Assembly (NCBI RefSeq): GCF_000151665.1
Contig: NW_013171866.1
Location: 248,001-312,000 of the forward strand
Length of the DNA stretch: 64,000 bases
Direction: 5' to 3'
Source of the DNA: Blastocystis hominis
Lineage: Eukaryota; Sar; Bigyra; Opalinata; Blastocystidae
In this document: positions 33,086 to 43,850 of the stretch, one piece after another
How the letters are laid out: every line of letters starts with the position of its first letter
Position numbering within the stretch: the stretch's first letter is position 1
The notes under the pieces: generated by a model
The model's database searches: none
Told to the model about the DNA's origin: nothing
Seen by the model: the letters and a program-made list of their open reading frames with translations, nothing else
Made by a program: the position numbers and the translations under genes

Positions 33086-34430
33086 ATGGCGGATAGCAGT
33101 GATTTCTTTCTTTTCTCTTTAGGCAACACATTGGGTAAAAAGCTGTGGGCAGGAATGAGTGTTAGAAGAGAATTCCGAGCAGAAAGGTAAAGAGGAAAGC
33201 AACGTAATATAAAAATGCCATTTTCCATATTAGGAAAGTAATCCGGTGGGGGCTAAGGCTAGCAATGAAGATAATCCGCTGTTTCGGGAATGAATGTTAT
33301 TCATTGTTTCTTTTATCTATAGCACACACGCCTACAGAGATAGACACGGACGATTCTCGTAAATGCCGATTTTGAAATTCTATAGTAGGAGCTGTTACTC
33401 CACGAGCACCAGAACAGAAAGAGAACGTTCCGGAGAAGGCAAATACCAAGGAGGTCGTTTTTCTTGAAGAGGAAAAAGACTTACCTTCTCCTTCCAGTCA
33501 TTCAGACTCAGAAGAGGAAGCAGTTCCTCTCCCCCCTCTTTCTCCGCAGGACACATTAACTGTTGAAGGAGAAAATAACGAGAATGCTCCTTCTGCAGCA
33601 GCCAATCAAACTACTCTCCAATTTATAAACACCTTCACTCCACTAAACGACGACAACGAGTTTTACGATCTAGAAGACGCGGCTCGCTATTTCAGCCGCC
33701 AAAATGAGACAAGAACTTGCCATCTCTGTGGAAATCCTGGGCATCTTTCGCGAAATTGCCCGCTCGCGAACACCACGAACGTTTGCTTCTTCTGTGCACA
33801 GCCCACTCACAACTCCAGATCCTGCCCGTTGGTCGTGTGTAGACGGTCGATTTTTATCTCTCCACTGATGTACAGGTGCCACAAGCCTGGTCATGAATCA
33901 AATGCTTGCTCCGAAAAGTCGATTCCGCCCTTCTGTCACTATTGTTCGTCTCGCCTCCACCAGCCCGATGTAGAGTTTTTTCCTCTCCTCGATCGCAGGA
34001 CTGCCCAATCATTCCACACCCCTACGATAAGGCCGTGTTTCAACTCATGCACTGCGTTTGCTGCGGAAAGCAGGGACATTTGGTCTGTAAGCCGCAGCCT
34101 GCTCTGTCCAAGGGGTATGGAGGAAGATGCGCGGTCTGCGGGTCACCCAATCACTCGTATGTTCAATGTCCCAGTCGAAATTCGCACCGAACTGCTCATA
34201 CAGCTGCACAAGAGAATGGCGGAGCTTGTTTTATCTGTGGAAAGATGGTAGGAGAAGGGGTGAGTGATGAGCGTAGGGACATTTCGCCTCAAAATGCCCT
34301 TTAAAGAAGAGAGGAGATTCAGGTATCGTGATGCCGGGAAGAAATGGCCAGCAGAAGAGAAGGTAGAGAAGATAAAGGGCTTTGTTGTAGTGGTCGTGAT
34401 GGAGGATATGCCAAGAGAATAAGGGAGTGA
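33086..34430 (+). CDS. CCHC zinc-knuckle protein, AIR1/AIR2/ZCCHC7-like (TRAMP complex)
   Basis: After an acidic, disordered N-terminal half, several zinc knuckles follow: CHLCGNPGHLSRNC, CFFCAQPTHNSRSC, CHKPGHESNAC, CHYCSSRLHQPDDC, CVCCGKQGHLVC, CAVCGSPNHSYVQC and CFICGKMGHFASKC, with linkers like those of ZCCHC7/AIR proteins, the RNA-binding subunits of the TRAMP polyadenylation complex feeding the nuclear exosome. Introns of 24-47 nt. A basic tail (KKRGDSGIVMPGRNGQQKRR) follows. The end is probably TGA at 34428-34430 after a 28-nt intron; another frame would run to a poly(A)-made stop near 34456. The start ATG (33086) begins just after the MAT1 end. Confidence 0.8.
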
Positions 34431-34460
34431 AGAGAAGCAGCGTAATCCAGTCTTTTGCAT

Positions 34461-34475
34461 TGTTTGTTACAAACA
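34461..34475. terminator. Palindromic shared 3' element, zinc-knuckle / UBL genes
   Basis: TGTTTGTTACAAACA: 7-nt arms around one T. It reads TGTTTGTT on plus and TGTTTGTA on minus, between two converging genes. Confidence 0.85.
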
Positions 34476-34530
34476 GAACGAGATTCTACTCACACTACTT
34501 AATGTACAGAACACATTCGATTTCAATTCC

Positions 34531-35207
34531 CTAAGAATTGCCTTCCTTTTTCTGAGTTATCTCTCTACTTTGCTCCGTTTGTATACCCTGCATTCCTTGC
34601 ACTGCTTGTGCAGTTTGCATAGTCTGTACAGCCTGCACAGTCTGCACAGTCTGCATTGCTTTCAATAATATGGCAATACTTGCAGAGTTTGATACACTCA
34701 TTTCAACTATACTTCCTTCGTGTAGACCTACACTATACGCAGTTTCTCGGGGATTCAACAATAGTTTACCATCAAATAGTAAATGGATATCTTGATCATC
34801 AATACTACACCCAAGTTCACACTCCAATACCTAGAATTCACTCATTCTACTATTTTCAACATCCAGGGACAGATAAGATATATATTCAATAGGATAAAAC
34901 GAAAATATCTCCACCATCTTCAATAACCACCCGAACTTCAGATAAATACAGAACGGTGGCTGAGAATGAACATAAATAACTGGATTTGTAGATTCCACAG
35001 CATCAATAAGCTGGTTATCTGTGCGAACGTAATGGTCGTTGAAAAACAGAGTTTGCTTCTCTTTCAGAATTCCAAATTGTGCCTAGAACCTAGTCGCACT
35101 TTATCACTCCACTACTTGCAATCTCTCCTTCAGCGCTTCCAGCGACTCTACTTCGCTTCGTTTGAGATGCACCTCGTCCTTTCCCCAGCAAACTCGCACG
35201 AACTCCA
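34531..35207 (-). CDS. Ubiquitin-like domain protein (two UBL-like modules)
   Basis: The N-terminus (MEFVRVCWGKDEVHLKRSEVESLEALKERLQ...FGILKEKQTLFFNDHYVRTDNQLIDAV) and a second block (VRVVIEDGGDIF...DVENSRMSEF...ECELGCSIDDQDIHLLFDGKLLLNPRETAYSVGLHEGSIVEMSVS) both follow the beta-grasp pattern of ubiquitin-like domains. The C-terminus is a Gln/Thr/Val-rich repeat (MQTVQTVQAVQTMQTAQAVQ). No terminal di-glycine, so conjugation is unlikely; a shuttle or adaptor is possible. Introns are present between the modules, but one junction (about 34,900-34,960) is not certain. Genomic TAG. It converges on the zinc-knuckle gene and shares a palindromic 3' element with it. Confidence 0.65.
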
Positions 35208-35234
35208 TAAGTCCACTCACTTTATGTGTTTACA

Positions 35235-35242
35235 AACAAACA
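35235..35242 (-). terminator. 3' octamer of RPS5
   Basis: AACAAACA on the plus strand, 64 nt beyond the stop. Confidence 0.7.
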
Positions 35243-35305
35243 ACCCAGCTTAATCCACCATACTCGGCTAGTGCAATCATCGCACCCACCCAGCAGCAAC
35301 AATAC

Positions 35306-36059
<754 letters not shown>

Positions 36060-36440
36060 TATAATGAACACGAGTGGATATTTCTGTACTTCAATAAGAA
36101 AGCAACAGCAAATTTCACCCCTTGCTATATTCATAATACTATTTTCAATCGTCTTTTCATATCATCCCCTACATTATTTCTTTTCTCTTTAAATACTCAT
36201 TCTTTCCATCCACTTGCTTTCTCTTTGTTACAGGGACATGTCAGAGAGCTCATCGAGCAATTTTTTAAAAATCTTTCTCTGCTTTCGGAGTTATTTGGCT
36301 ATTCGATTTTGATCTCTTACTTTGCTTTTCAATAGGGCAAATACGAGGATGCCTTCGATTTCCATCTTACTACTGTAATTCTTATGGATTATCCCGGTAA
36401 TAGTTCAAATCGGTTCAAGAAATACTCACTTAATGCTTGA
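36060..36440. other. Spacer with possible coding remnant
   Basis: This lies between RPS5 and CENP-S starts. A plus-strand segment (about 36,230-36,440) reads HVRELIEQFFKNLSLLSELF and GKYEDAFDFHLTTVILMDY with splice-like borders and ends in TGA just before the CENP-S ATG. This may be a small gene or chance; I cannot name it. Confidence 0.3.
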
Positions 36441-36844
36441 ATGTCTTCACTAGAAGTTGATTTTTTGACTCGAATTGATTTGAATAGAGTGAAGAAGCTC
36501 GATTAAGGCATTCTATCGACAAACTGTGCCTTGAGTTTTGTAGTATCTCGAAATGAAAATAATGGGTAGCACGTCAGAATGAACTTTACATTTCGAAGGA
36601 TGTACAAATTAGGGGAATGAGTGAAGAGTAAGGCACTCTCTATTCTAGAAGAGGCTGTTCTAAGCTATTTGGGTATTTGAGAGTTCCGGATTTGATTGTA
36701 GGAGTATTCGCAGGTGATTTGGAAAACTTTGCCACTCACGCAGGTCGAAGGGAGGTTATTTCGACAGATGTTGTTTATTGTTCAACCAAAAATCCACAAC
36801 TAGTACGTGATTGTCAATTCGTTGAAAATAGAATCAAGAAATGA
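36441..36844 (+). CDS. CENPS: Histone-fold protein CENP-S/MHF1
   Basis: CENP-S (MHF1, APITD1) pairs with CENP-X in kinetochores and in the Fanconi DNA-repair pathway. The gene is visible only after removing four introns (32, 30, 25, 29 nt): MSSLE | SEEARLRHSIDKLCLEF | SRQNELYISKD | SKALSILEEAVLSYLG | VFAGDLENFATHAGRREVISTDVVYCSTKN...VENRIKK-TGA. This gives 95 residues. The LEnFAtHAgR..I...DV segment and the N-terminal RL...I..LC.E helix match CENP-S (human ENFAKDLEMFARHAKRTTINTEDV). Its last three codons and 3' element lie inside the left copy of the 194-bp repeat. Convergent with BuGZ before the insertion. Confidence 0.83.
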
Positions 36845-36875
36845 TGCACTTTGTAGCAAAAACATATCATTCGTT

Positions 36876-36883
36876 TGTTTGTT
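36876..36883 (+). terminator. 3' octamer of CENP-S
   Basis: TGTTTGTT followed by AACAAG; duplicated in the right repeat copy. Confidence 0.75.
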
Positions 36884-36896
36884 AACAAGAATTCGA

Positions 36897-37025
36897 GTGA
36901 TACAACTATTGACGAGCATCCGCCAGAGTGAGTAATTCGTGATAACGATACTTTGGTTGCGAAGCGCGCCACTCTTCCATGGATATGTCGGTTCGTGTGT
37001 AGACCATTTTCGGAGCTTTTGACTG
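36897..37025 (-). pseudogene. Truncated duplicate of the BuGZ 3' end
   Basis: On the minus strand this encodes the same C-terminus as BuGZ (MVYTRTDISMEEWRASQPKY ... LADARQ-stop), but upstream of 37025 the sequence is unrelated, so no complete gene exists. It is a by-product of the 194-bp duplication. Confidence 0.85.
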
Positions 37026-37693
37026 ATCGGCCAAATTCTCATAATTCCTTCATTTGCAAGATCGATTCGAAATTCGACTAGTGGGAACAATCGATAGAAA
37101 CAAAAGATTGGGTGATTGAACACTTTGAAAATCAGAATCAGTTCCTATCTCTAGCATGCTTGGTCGATTTTAGTTGATCCACTCACAATCAGTCAATGAG
37201 TGTAAATACCATTATACTTGGATTCACTGTTCAAACCAATTATTATCACAATTCTATAGATTCTTGAATACTCAAGAGGTTGATTGATTCATCGATTGAC
37301 TGATGAATACAGGTTGTCGATTTGATAGAACATGAATGGGGTCATTATTGAATGCCGATTGTTGTGATCGTATTCTTCTTTATTGTTGTTATTCTCCTTG
37401 TGATTTCGTTCATTCTTACAGAAAGCATATCGATCTTGATTGGTTTCAGATTATTCAGCAAAACCCAGTGTATACACTAAGAATCGATTCATTTATCATC
37501 TATTGTAGATAGGATTCTTTCCTGTGTATTCATAACCATACAACATCGATAGACTAAAATACTCTTCCACCATCTGTCAGATACCATTTCTAGATCTCTT
37601 TAAATATTGCCTTGTACTAGTAATACAATCAGTTTATCAATACAATCATAAATACTGTTATTATTCTTTTACTGTTGCTATTATTCAACGTAG
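37026..37693. other. AT-rich left flank of the inserted segment
   Basis: Many short open frames, none recognised. A hydrophobic reading from ATG 37354 (MPIVVIVFFFIVVILLVISF) could be a signal or anchor exon of the downstream leucine-rich gene, but splicing to it is not resolved. Confidence 0.4.
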
Positions 37694-40242
37694 CAATATG
37701 TATTTGGACAAGATTCTTGGTCATTTCTGACTCATTGTACTAATCTAATAGATAGTATTGATTTCTTTAATGGATATGAGAAAAATGGGCAATCACAACT
37801 AATAAGCAGAAATGGAGAGGTTTACAGGGTTCAGACCTATAAGGGTGAACATAAGAATGAATATACACGACTTACTAACCAAGAAATAATACATTATAGA
37901 AATGGGGTAGTAGAGAGAATCTGGAAATTAAAGAACGACAATACAATTGATAGTGTTACCGTTTATAGTGAAGGATTCGCTATATATAGTCAAAGTTGGG
38001 AAACTCTTTCAGATTCCTTTTCTATTCACGATATCAACAATGGATCGAAGACTATAAGAGAATTAGTAGATTTGCATACGCAGAATGTGATATATCGTGG
38101 AAGTCTTGATGATAAAGGCAATAGAATAGGCAGAGGGTTTGAATTTGATGCAGAGACTGGTGAATTGAAGTTAGAAGGTATATGGATGGACAATGAGCTA
38201 AAGACTATCCTTCGTATATTCGAAAAGAATAACAATATGATTGAGTTTAAAAGTACTACAAGTAACCTAGAACTACATGAGCGCATTCCTATTTATGTTG
38301 GTGGATACAAGTATAATGAGCTTCATAACATTTGTTCTCGAGATGGAACAGGATTTTTAATCAACGCGGATGGAGTTGCTACCATAAGAGGAACATGGAA
38401 AGATGGAATCGAAACTGATATTGTTGTGATGAAGAATGGTTGGTATCATGTAGAAGAAGATCCTTTGAATCTCCCTGTCGATACTGAAGTTATTAGAGTA
38501 CCAGCCTACAAATTAAAGTATGTGAGCTTCTTAGACCTAAGCAGATACAAGAAAATGAAAACGTTGGATATTGAAGAGTATAACTTTAGTAACGTAGACA
38601 AATTCGCAATTTGGGAAAATGAAAACCTAGAAACAGTGAAAATAGGTCATTACTCCTTTTATCGTCAAAATAGATCCGATCGCATGAATCGCACATTTAG
38701 CATCATTGATTGTACTCGTTTAAGATCAATCTATATTGGACCTTTTTCCTTTTTTTATTATACTGGAGGATTTGAGTTGAAAAGACTTCCAAATTTGGAG
38801 ATTCTGGAAATAGGGAAAGTGGGTGTAGATTCAGGTAACTTTTCGTACTGTAGTTTTGTGGCAAAAGGTAATTCCTTTGCCATTGATTTACTCGTAGATT
38901 TGCCAAAATTGAGGAAAATCGTTATTGGAGATCATGCTTTTGAAACGGAAGAAATTATCGAACTTTCAGGTACTGAATTTGAAGTGTGTGTGAGTACAGA
39001 TCTTCCGAGTTTAGAAATTCTGGAACTTGGTTGGGTTGTGTTTTCTGGTAAACTGAATACCGGTTCATTGACGATGAAAAGTTGGATATTGAGAATAGAT
39101 TTGATACAGATCTTCCAAAACTCAGAATACTTACATCGAGAGGATTCAGTTTCCGCAATATTCATACCATGAAATTGATAAGTATTTTAATATTGAATTG
39201 TTTTGACGCTAGATATCCCCAATCTTGAAATTCTCAAACTACACTACTTGGACGAATATCCCGATTCTGATCGTCCCTTCCCAGAAATCATGGAGAAATA
39301 TGTAGAAAGTAGGAATCGAAGGGTGAATGAATTCTAGACGTCGCTCCGATTTTGGCTGATCTTGTGGTTATTGCAGAGGAATCTCCATTTAAGCCTGGCG
39401 TCTATTTTGATGATTTGAAACTTCAGAATGAAACTGTAATAGACATTCCTCCAAACTCTTGTAACGATGTGGATAGATTCATTGATATCAACACGTTTAC
39501 TCATGTGAAAAAGCTGATAGTGGGAAGAGATTCTTTTAAGGGAGCATTGGAATTCCGCATTGATCAATTGCACGAGCTAGAGGAAATTCATATCTTTAAT
39601 AGAGCATTTGATACAGGTTGCACAAACCAAATATTTGGTCCATTTGTTATTTCGAATTGCAGCCGATTAGAGTCCATTATCTTGGAACCTTTCAGTTTTG
39701 CGCATTATGTAAGATCATTTTCGCTAACTAATCTTCCTTCTTTAAAACATTTACAGATTGGTAGAATAGGAAGCTATTCCGCTTCCTTCAGATTACTTTC
39801 CTTTTGTATCAAGGGTATTTCTAAATCAGGTATTTCACATAGATTTACCCAAACTTGAAACAATTATTATAGGAAATGAAGCCTTTCAATACGCAATGAT
39901 TACAAAAATTGAAAGTAAGATATCGATTTGATTCATTGATTGTGAAGATTTGGAATCTTTGAAAACTATTCAAATCGGAGATCGAGTATTTATGGGACTT
40001 GATGATCAATGGTGTCAAGTGGATTTAATCAGTTTGTGTTTGAATGGATGTAGTATAACATAGATCTACCCAAGTTAGAAAAACTGGAGGCTGGATTGGA
40101 ATGTTTCAAAGAAACCCGAATCGTTAGTTTTACCAATATTCCGTTTGTTAAAGCAGAACTGGATCGTGAATCTGCATTCAAAAAGGCTTTGTATCGTACT
40201 CAGCGTAATATCAGTGAGTCTCTGAGAGAGTACATGGAATAA
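37694..40242 (+). CDS. BspA-like leucine-rich-repeat protein with MORN-like N-terminus (5' end unresolved)
   Basis: Reading is open from a splice acceptor at 37693 to TAA 40240-40242. The N-terminal third is polar with MORN-like strands (NGVVERIWKLKND, YRGSLDDKGNRIGRGFEFDAETGELKLEGIW, INADGVATIRGTWKDG). From about residue 260 on there are repeating BspA/LRR_5-type units: LPNLEILEIGKVG, DLPKLRKIVIGDHAF, DLPSLEILELGWVVF, NLPSLKHLQIGRIG, DLPKLETIIIGNEAF, NLPKLEKLEAGLECF. Mini-introns split it (e.g. 29, 31, 32, 33 nt), one of which removes what looks like a TAG at 39336-39338, so it is one gene of about 780 residues, not two. AT-rich codon use differs sharply from the neighbours. BspA-like proteins in gut protists are often surface adhesins; that role is inferred. 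Confidence 0.68.
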
Positions 40243-41111
40243 AATACTGGATATTTGTAAATTACATTGAATAGTTCTCATGGTTTTTGAAAAGAGTATT
40301 ATATGTATTTATGTTTACTTTGTTACAAACTGAATGATAAGTAGCTAAACTATGTAATAGAAAATGAAAACATCAAATGATAATGAATTGGATTGTTGTG
40401 TATTATACTATTTCCCTCAACTACTCAGAGAACTAGCAACTAATAAAATTTCAATAATAGTTAGTTTTGGTTGTATCGAATAAGGTATCTTTATCAATGG
40501 AGATTGGATTGGTATTGGAAAAAGAGGGAAAGAATTACAAGACTAGAGAGTATGATGTTTCTAGATATCATATACATACTGTAACAAGCAAGATTCAATC
40601 GATACTCTAATCTTATTAGTAGATAAAGTGTAGAACTTTTTAGTCATTTAATTTACATTCATATAATGTGTATATTCTATTATAAAATCATTCAAAGAAA
40701 GAATAATATCGATATTAATCATGTACCGATTTCTTTGATACGATTATCTTCATCAAACCAATACAATGTGATGAATATGGTTATAATCTAGATTATCATT
40801 GAACTCACAGTAGAAACTGAGTATAGCATAAGCATTGGTTTCAATCGAATATGAGTTGAAGTAGATTGCTATTCATGTTCTATAGCACAATACAAAGAGT
40901 TGAGTATTTAGAAATCTCGAAAATGCAGTTTTCATGAGAAGAGAATGAATACAGAGCCAATAGTATAACTGCTAACTGAAAATCCTTGAATATGTTTCTA
41001 TTCAATGCCAATATTTTGATATGTTCTTATCGATCAGAAAAATGTTTTGTCAGTATGCCATTTCGATAGTGGGAATAGTTTGGAAAAGCATTCTATTCGC
41101 AATCATCCAGA
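40243..41111. other. AT-rich right flank of the inserted segment
   Basis: No gene seen. The composition matches the leucine-rich-repeat gene and not the host genes on either side. Confidence 0.6.
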
Positions 41112-41305
41112 AATCAAGAAATGATGCACTTTGTAGCAAAAACATATCATTCGTTTGTTTGTTAACAAGAATTCGAGTGATACAACTATTGACGAGCATC
41201 CGCCAGAGTGAGTAATTCGTGATAACGATACTTTGGTTGCGAAGCGCGCCACTCTTCCATGGATATGTCGGTTCGTGTGTAGACCATTTTCGGAACTTTT
41301 GACTG
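41112..41305 (+). repeat. 194-bp direct repeat, right copy
   Basis: Second copy of 36832-37025 in the same orientation. Its left edge starts within the last codons of CENP-S (reading ...IKK-TGA), and its right part is the native 3' end of BuGZ. Confidence 0.95.
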
Positions 41306-42164
41306 TGTAGTGGATGGTGTTTGAGCGGGGTTTATTGGGTTCACTGGAGCCATCGGAGCCATTGGAGCCATCGGAGCCATTGGAGCCATCGGATTCATCG
41401 GAGCCATTGGACTCATCGAAGCCATCGGATTCATCGGAGCCATTCCACCCATTGGATTCATTCCACCCATCGGAGCCATTGGAGCCATTGGAGCCATTCC
41501 ACCCATCGGAGCCATCGGAGCCATCGGAGCCATCGGAGCCATCGGAGCCATCGGAGCCATCGGAGCCATCGGAGCCATCGGAGCCATTCCACCCATCGGA
41601 TTCATTCTACACTTCAACCCCAAACCTCTCTCCCACGTAGACATAAAAGGATTATTCAAAGTGCTAGAAGGAAGAACCATTGAAGAAAAACTGTCAGCCA
41701 TCTGGCTCTTCGTACGAGTTTCTTCCAACTTCGCTACAAACTCCTGCTTCGGATTTCGAATCACTGCTACTTCTCGACGAGGAACTGGTAAACCCAACTC
41801 CTTGTTCTTCTTCGCCTTGTGCTCTACTTATCAATACCCATTCACAAAACTACCGAAACGAGCTGTTTCAGGAATTCCAGTCATTCCGTGAACATCCGTT
41901 GCCGTACTATTGCGGCCAGGAAGTGCATGAGGAACACTATTTATTACAATATAAAACAAATACTTACACCTGTAAATCAACGTGATGGTTTGTCTTTGTG
42001 TGAGCCATTAATCCACGAAATGTACCCAACTTCTTACCACAATATTCGCATTTAAAGTGGCGAGCAACCTGGTGAGAGATTAGCGTGTTCTCATCTTCAA
42101 ACTCGCGGTCACAATAATAGCACCAAATATCTTCCTTCTCAACTTGCTTCTTTTTGCGACCCAT
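41186..42164 (-). CDS. ZNF207: BuGZ/ZNF207-like mitotic zinc-finger protein
   Basis: The start MGRKKKQVEKEDIWCYYCDREFEDENTLISHQVARHFKCEYCGKKLGTFRGLMAHTKTNHH is the diagnostic tandem C2H2 pair of ZNF207/BuGZ (human: [35 protein letters not shown]), followed by VPHALPGR...VHGMTGIPE, again as in BuGZ. The centre is a Met/Pro-rich repeat (MAPMAP...), reminiscent of the low-complexity, phase-separating part that coats spindle microtubules and binds BUB3. No clear GLEBS motif was found. Introns of 31 and about 36 nt, genomic TAG at 41186-41188. Divergent from the GST-YbaK gene with 92 bp between start codons. Confidence 0.88.
41342..41600. repeat. 9-bp coding repeat (Met-Ala-Pro units)
   Basis: Repeated GGAGCCATC/GGAGCCATT units on the plus strand encode MAP/NPM/GGM on the minus strand in BuGZ. 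The plus-strand frames through it are shadows. Confidence 0.9.
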
Positions 42165-42256
42165 CGATTTTGATTCTTGTTTTCTGCTCTTTGAAACGCT
42201 TTTGAAACTCCCCTTTTGCTTTTCATTGCTTATTCGGCTTCCGTTTCGATTTCTAT

Positions 42257-43820
42257 ATGTTTGCCATTACCGAGAATAACTTCAACGTGAGAAATTGCAT
42301 GAAGTTTTCAGAACTAGGAGTACTTTCTGAAAGCTAGCTTGGCTTTCCTTGGAAAGGAGGAGGGTTCTTACTCTGGTACGTTTTGTACATGTTGAAAATG
42401 AGTTTGTAGATTATAGTGCAGTCTTCAAAGAAAATGGTCTTTTGAGGAGAAAGAAGGTTATGTGTAGCTCCCTGTGAGAAAGGCAGTGCGATTGTGGAGG
42501 AGGCAATGAGTTATTTGAAGGCGGAAAGCAGTACTTGCCTGCTTCAGCATGTGTGGTTTGAGGAAGGCTCTAATGCATAGAAGAGCCACATCCAGATGCT
42601 CCTTGCGATGGGTGTTCGTGACTGCCCTGAGCAAGTGGAAGTGTATAGCCAAGTGATGAAAAGCGTTGGAAGTAGAGTGCTTTGAAGTGTGTGTGATTCA
42701 GGTTATCTGGATAAGTGGGAGAAGGATCTGTGCGAGGAGTATTTCTGTGGGAGCTTCGGTCTGGTGGACATCGCTGTGTACTGCAGCACATTCAATCTGT
42801 TCCGCTACGTGATGGTTCCCACGTGGCGAAGCCTCTACCCGAAGATATCCTTGGATGGGCCGTGTGTTGGTCTGGCTTAACGGCAGCTGACGGCGTGGCG
42901 ATGCCGCTGCTCGGAGCAGCGCTGCCTGCAGTCGACGTTCGCGACGACGTCGCTTGCGGCCACGGTGCGCGAGGGCGGTCAGATCGACGTGCGTCCGGAC
43001 CCCGACTTCGTGGCGCGCGTGGTAGTGGCGGTGGCGGGCTGCGATGCAGGCGGAGATCGCGATCGAGAAGAACAAGAACGCGAAGAAGGAAGAGAGCCAG
43101 CGCCAGCGCGAGAAGAACCAGAAGAGCCAGCAGCAGGCGGAGAAGCGAAGCGAGGCGGGCGAGGCCGGCGAGGCGAAGAAAACGAGCCGGCAGCCGCTGA
43201 GCGGCGAGGTGGAGGAAGCGACGAACGACGCGGAGCGGCGGATCTTCGCGGTGCTGAACGCGGAGGGCATCGCGCACGTAGGGGTGGAGCGGGGACGTGA
43301 GCCAAGACGACGTATCACCACGAAGCCGCGCAGACCGTCGAGGACGTGGTGCGATTCGTCGACGCGACCCTGGGACTGCCCACCAAAAACCTCTTCCTGA
43401 AGGCAGGGCAGCGGCGAACTCTCCACTCTAGGCCAAAAAACCCAACGGCGAGACGGACACGGGGCTGTGGATGGTGGTGGCCGCCTTCGATACCGCGGTG
43501 GACATCAAAAAACTGACCAGCGTTGCCACGCAGACAGGACTCAAATGCAGGAACTCAAATACAAGAGCGGCTCTCTACGATTCGCTGATAACCAGCTCCT
43601 CGAAACCATGCTCGGCGTGCAGCAGGGACATCTCTCCCTCTTCGCCAAGATTAACGATCCCGACAACAAGGTCAAGGTCATCATCGATAAAAGACTTATG
43701 GAGGCCAAGACGGTCAGTCTGCATCCCCTGATTAACACCGCGTCGACGATTATCTCCGGAGAGGATTTCAAGTACTTCGCTGACAAGTTCGCTCCTGGAT
43801 ATATGGTGAAGGAGTTCTAA
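42257..43820 (+). CDS. GST-like domain fused to YbaK/ProX-type aminoacyl-tRNA editing domain
   Basis: The N-terminal part ends in a GST-C-like helical bundle (GSYLDKWEKDLCEEYFCGSFGLVDIAVYCSTFNLFRYV...RSLYPKIS), the kind used by tRNA-synthetase complex members to dock. Next is a charged coiled coil (EIAIEKNKNAKKEESQRQREKNQKSQQQAEK). The C-terminus is a YbaK/ProX deacylase: TYHHEAAQTVEDVVRFVDATLGLPTKNLFLKAKKPNGETDTGLWMVVAAFDTAVDIKKL...LRFADNQLLETMLGVQQGHLSLFAKINDP...VKVIIDKRLM...HPLINTASTIISGEDF. It would hydrolyse mis-charged tRNA (PrdX/ProX act on Ala-tRNAPro). About nine introns, one with GC-AG ends (43403-43431). Genomic TAA; octamer at 43834-43841. Exons before 42,500 are less certain. Confidence 0.8.
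43403..43431 (+). other. 29-nt intron with GC-AG ends
   Basis: Between ...LGLPTKNLFLK and AKKPNGET the only frame-keeping junction is AAG|GCAGGG ... CTCTAG|GCC, so the donor is GC, not GT. Confidence 0.75.
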
Positions 43821-43833
43821 GCTCCAGTCGATG

Positions 43834-43841
43834 TGTTTGTT
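43834..43841 (+). terminator. 3' octamer of the GST-YbaK gene
   Basis: TGTTTGTT, 13 nt after the TAA. Confidence 0.8.
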
Positions 43842-43850
43842 CTCAAAGGC

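Larger units (their letters stand above)
36832..37025 (+). repeat. 194-bp direct repeat, left copy
   Basis: It matches 41112-41305 at 193 of 194 positions by eye (the difference is G at 37015 versus A at 41295). It carries the end of CENP-S, its octamer (36876-36883), and a dead copy of the last ~30 codons of BuGZ in reverse orientation. Confidence 0.95.

Noticed and set aside
36800-37123. Minus-strand frame as a complete small gene
   Set aside because: Only its 36897-37025 part matches the BuGZ C-terminus; the rest is unrelated insert DNA, so it is a duplicated fragment.
39338-39352. Apparent stop separating two LRR genes
   Set aside because: A 29-nt intron (donor GTAGGAATCG, acceptor TTCTAG) removes the TAG and restores the frame on both sides, so one gene is more likely than two.
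41314-41683. Plus-strand Ser-Glu-Pro and His-Arg-Ser repeat frames
   Set aside because: Shadows of the Met-Ala-Pro repeat of BuGZ, whose zinc fingers and splice sites fix the minus strand.
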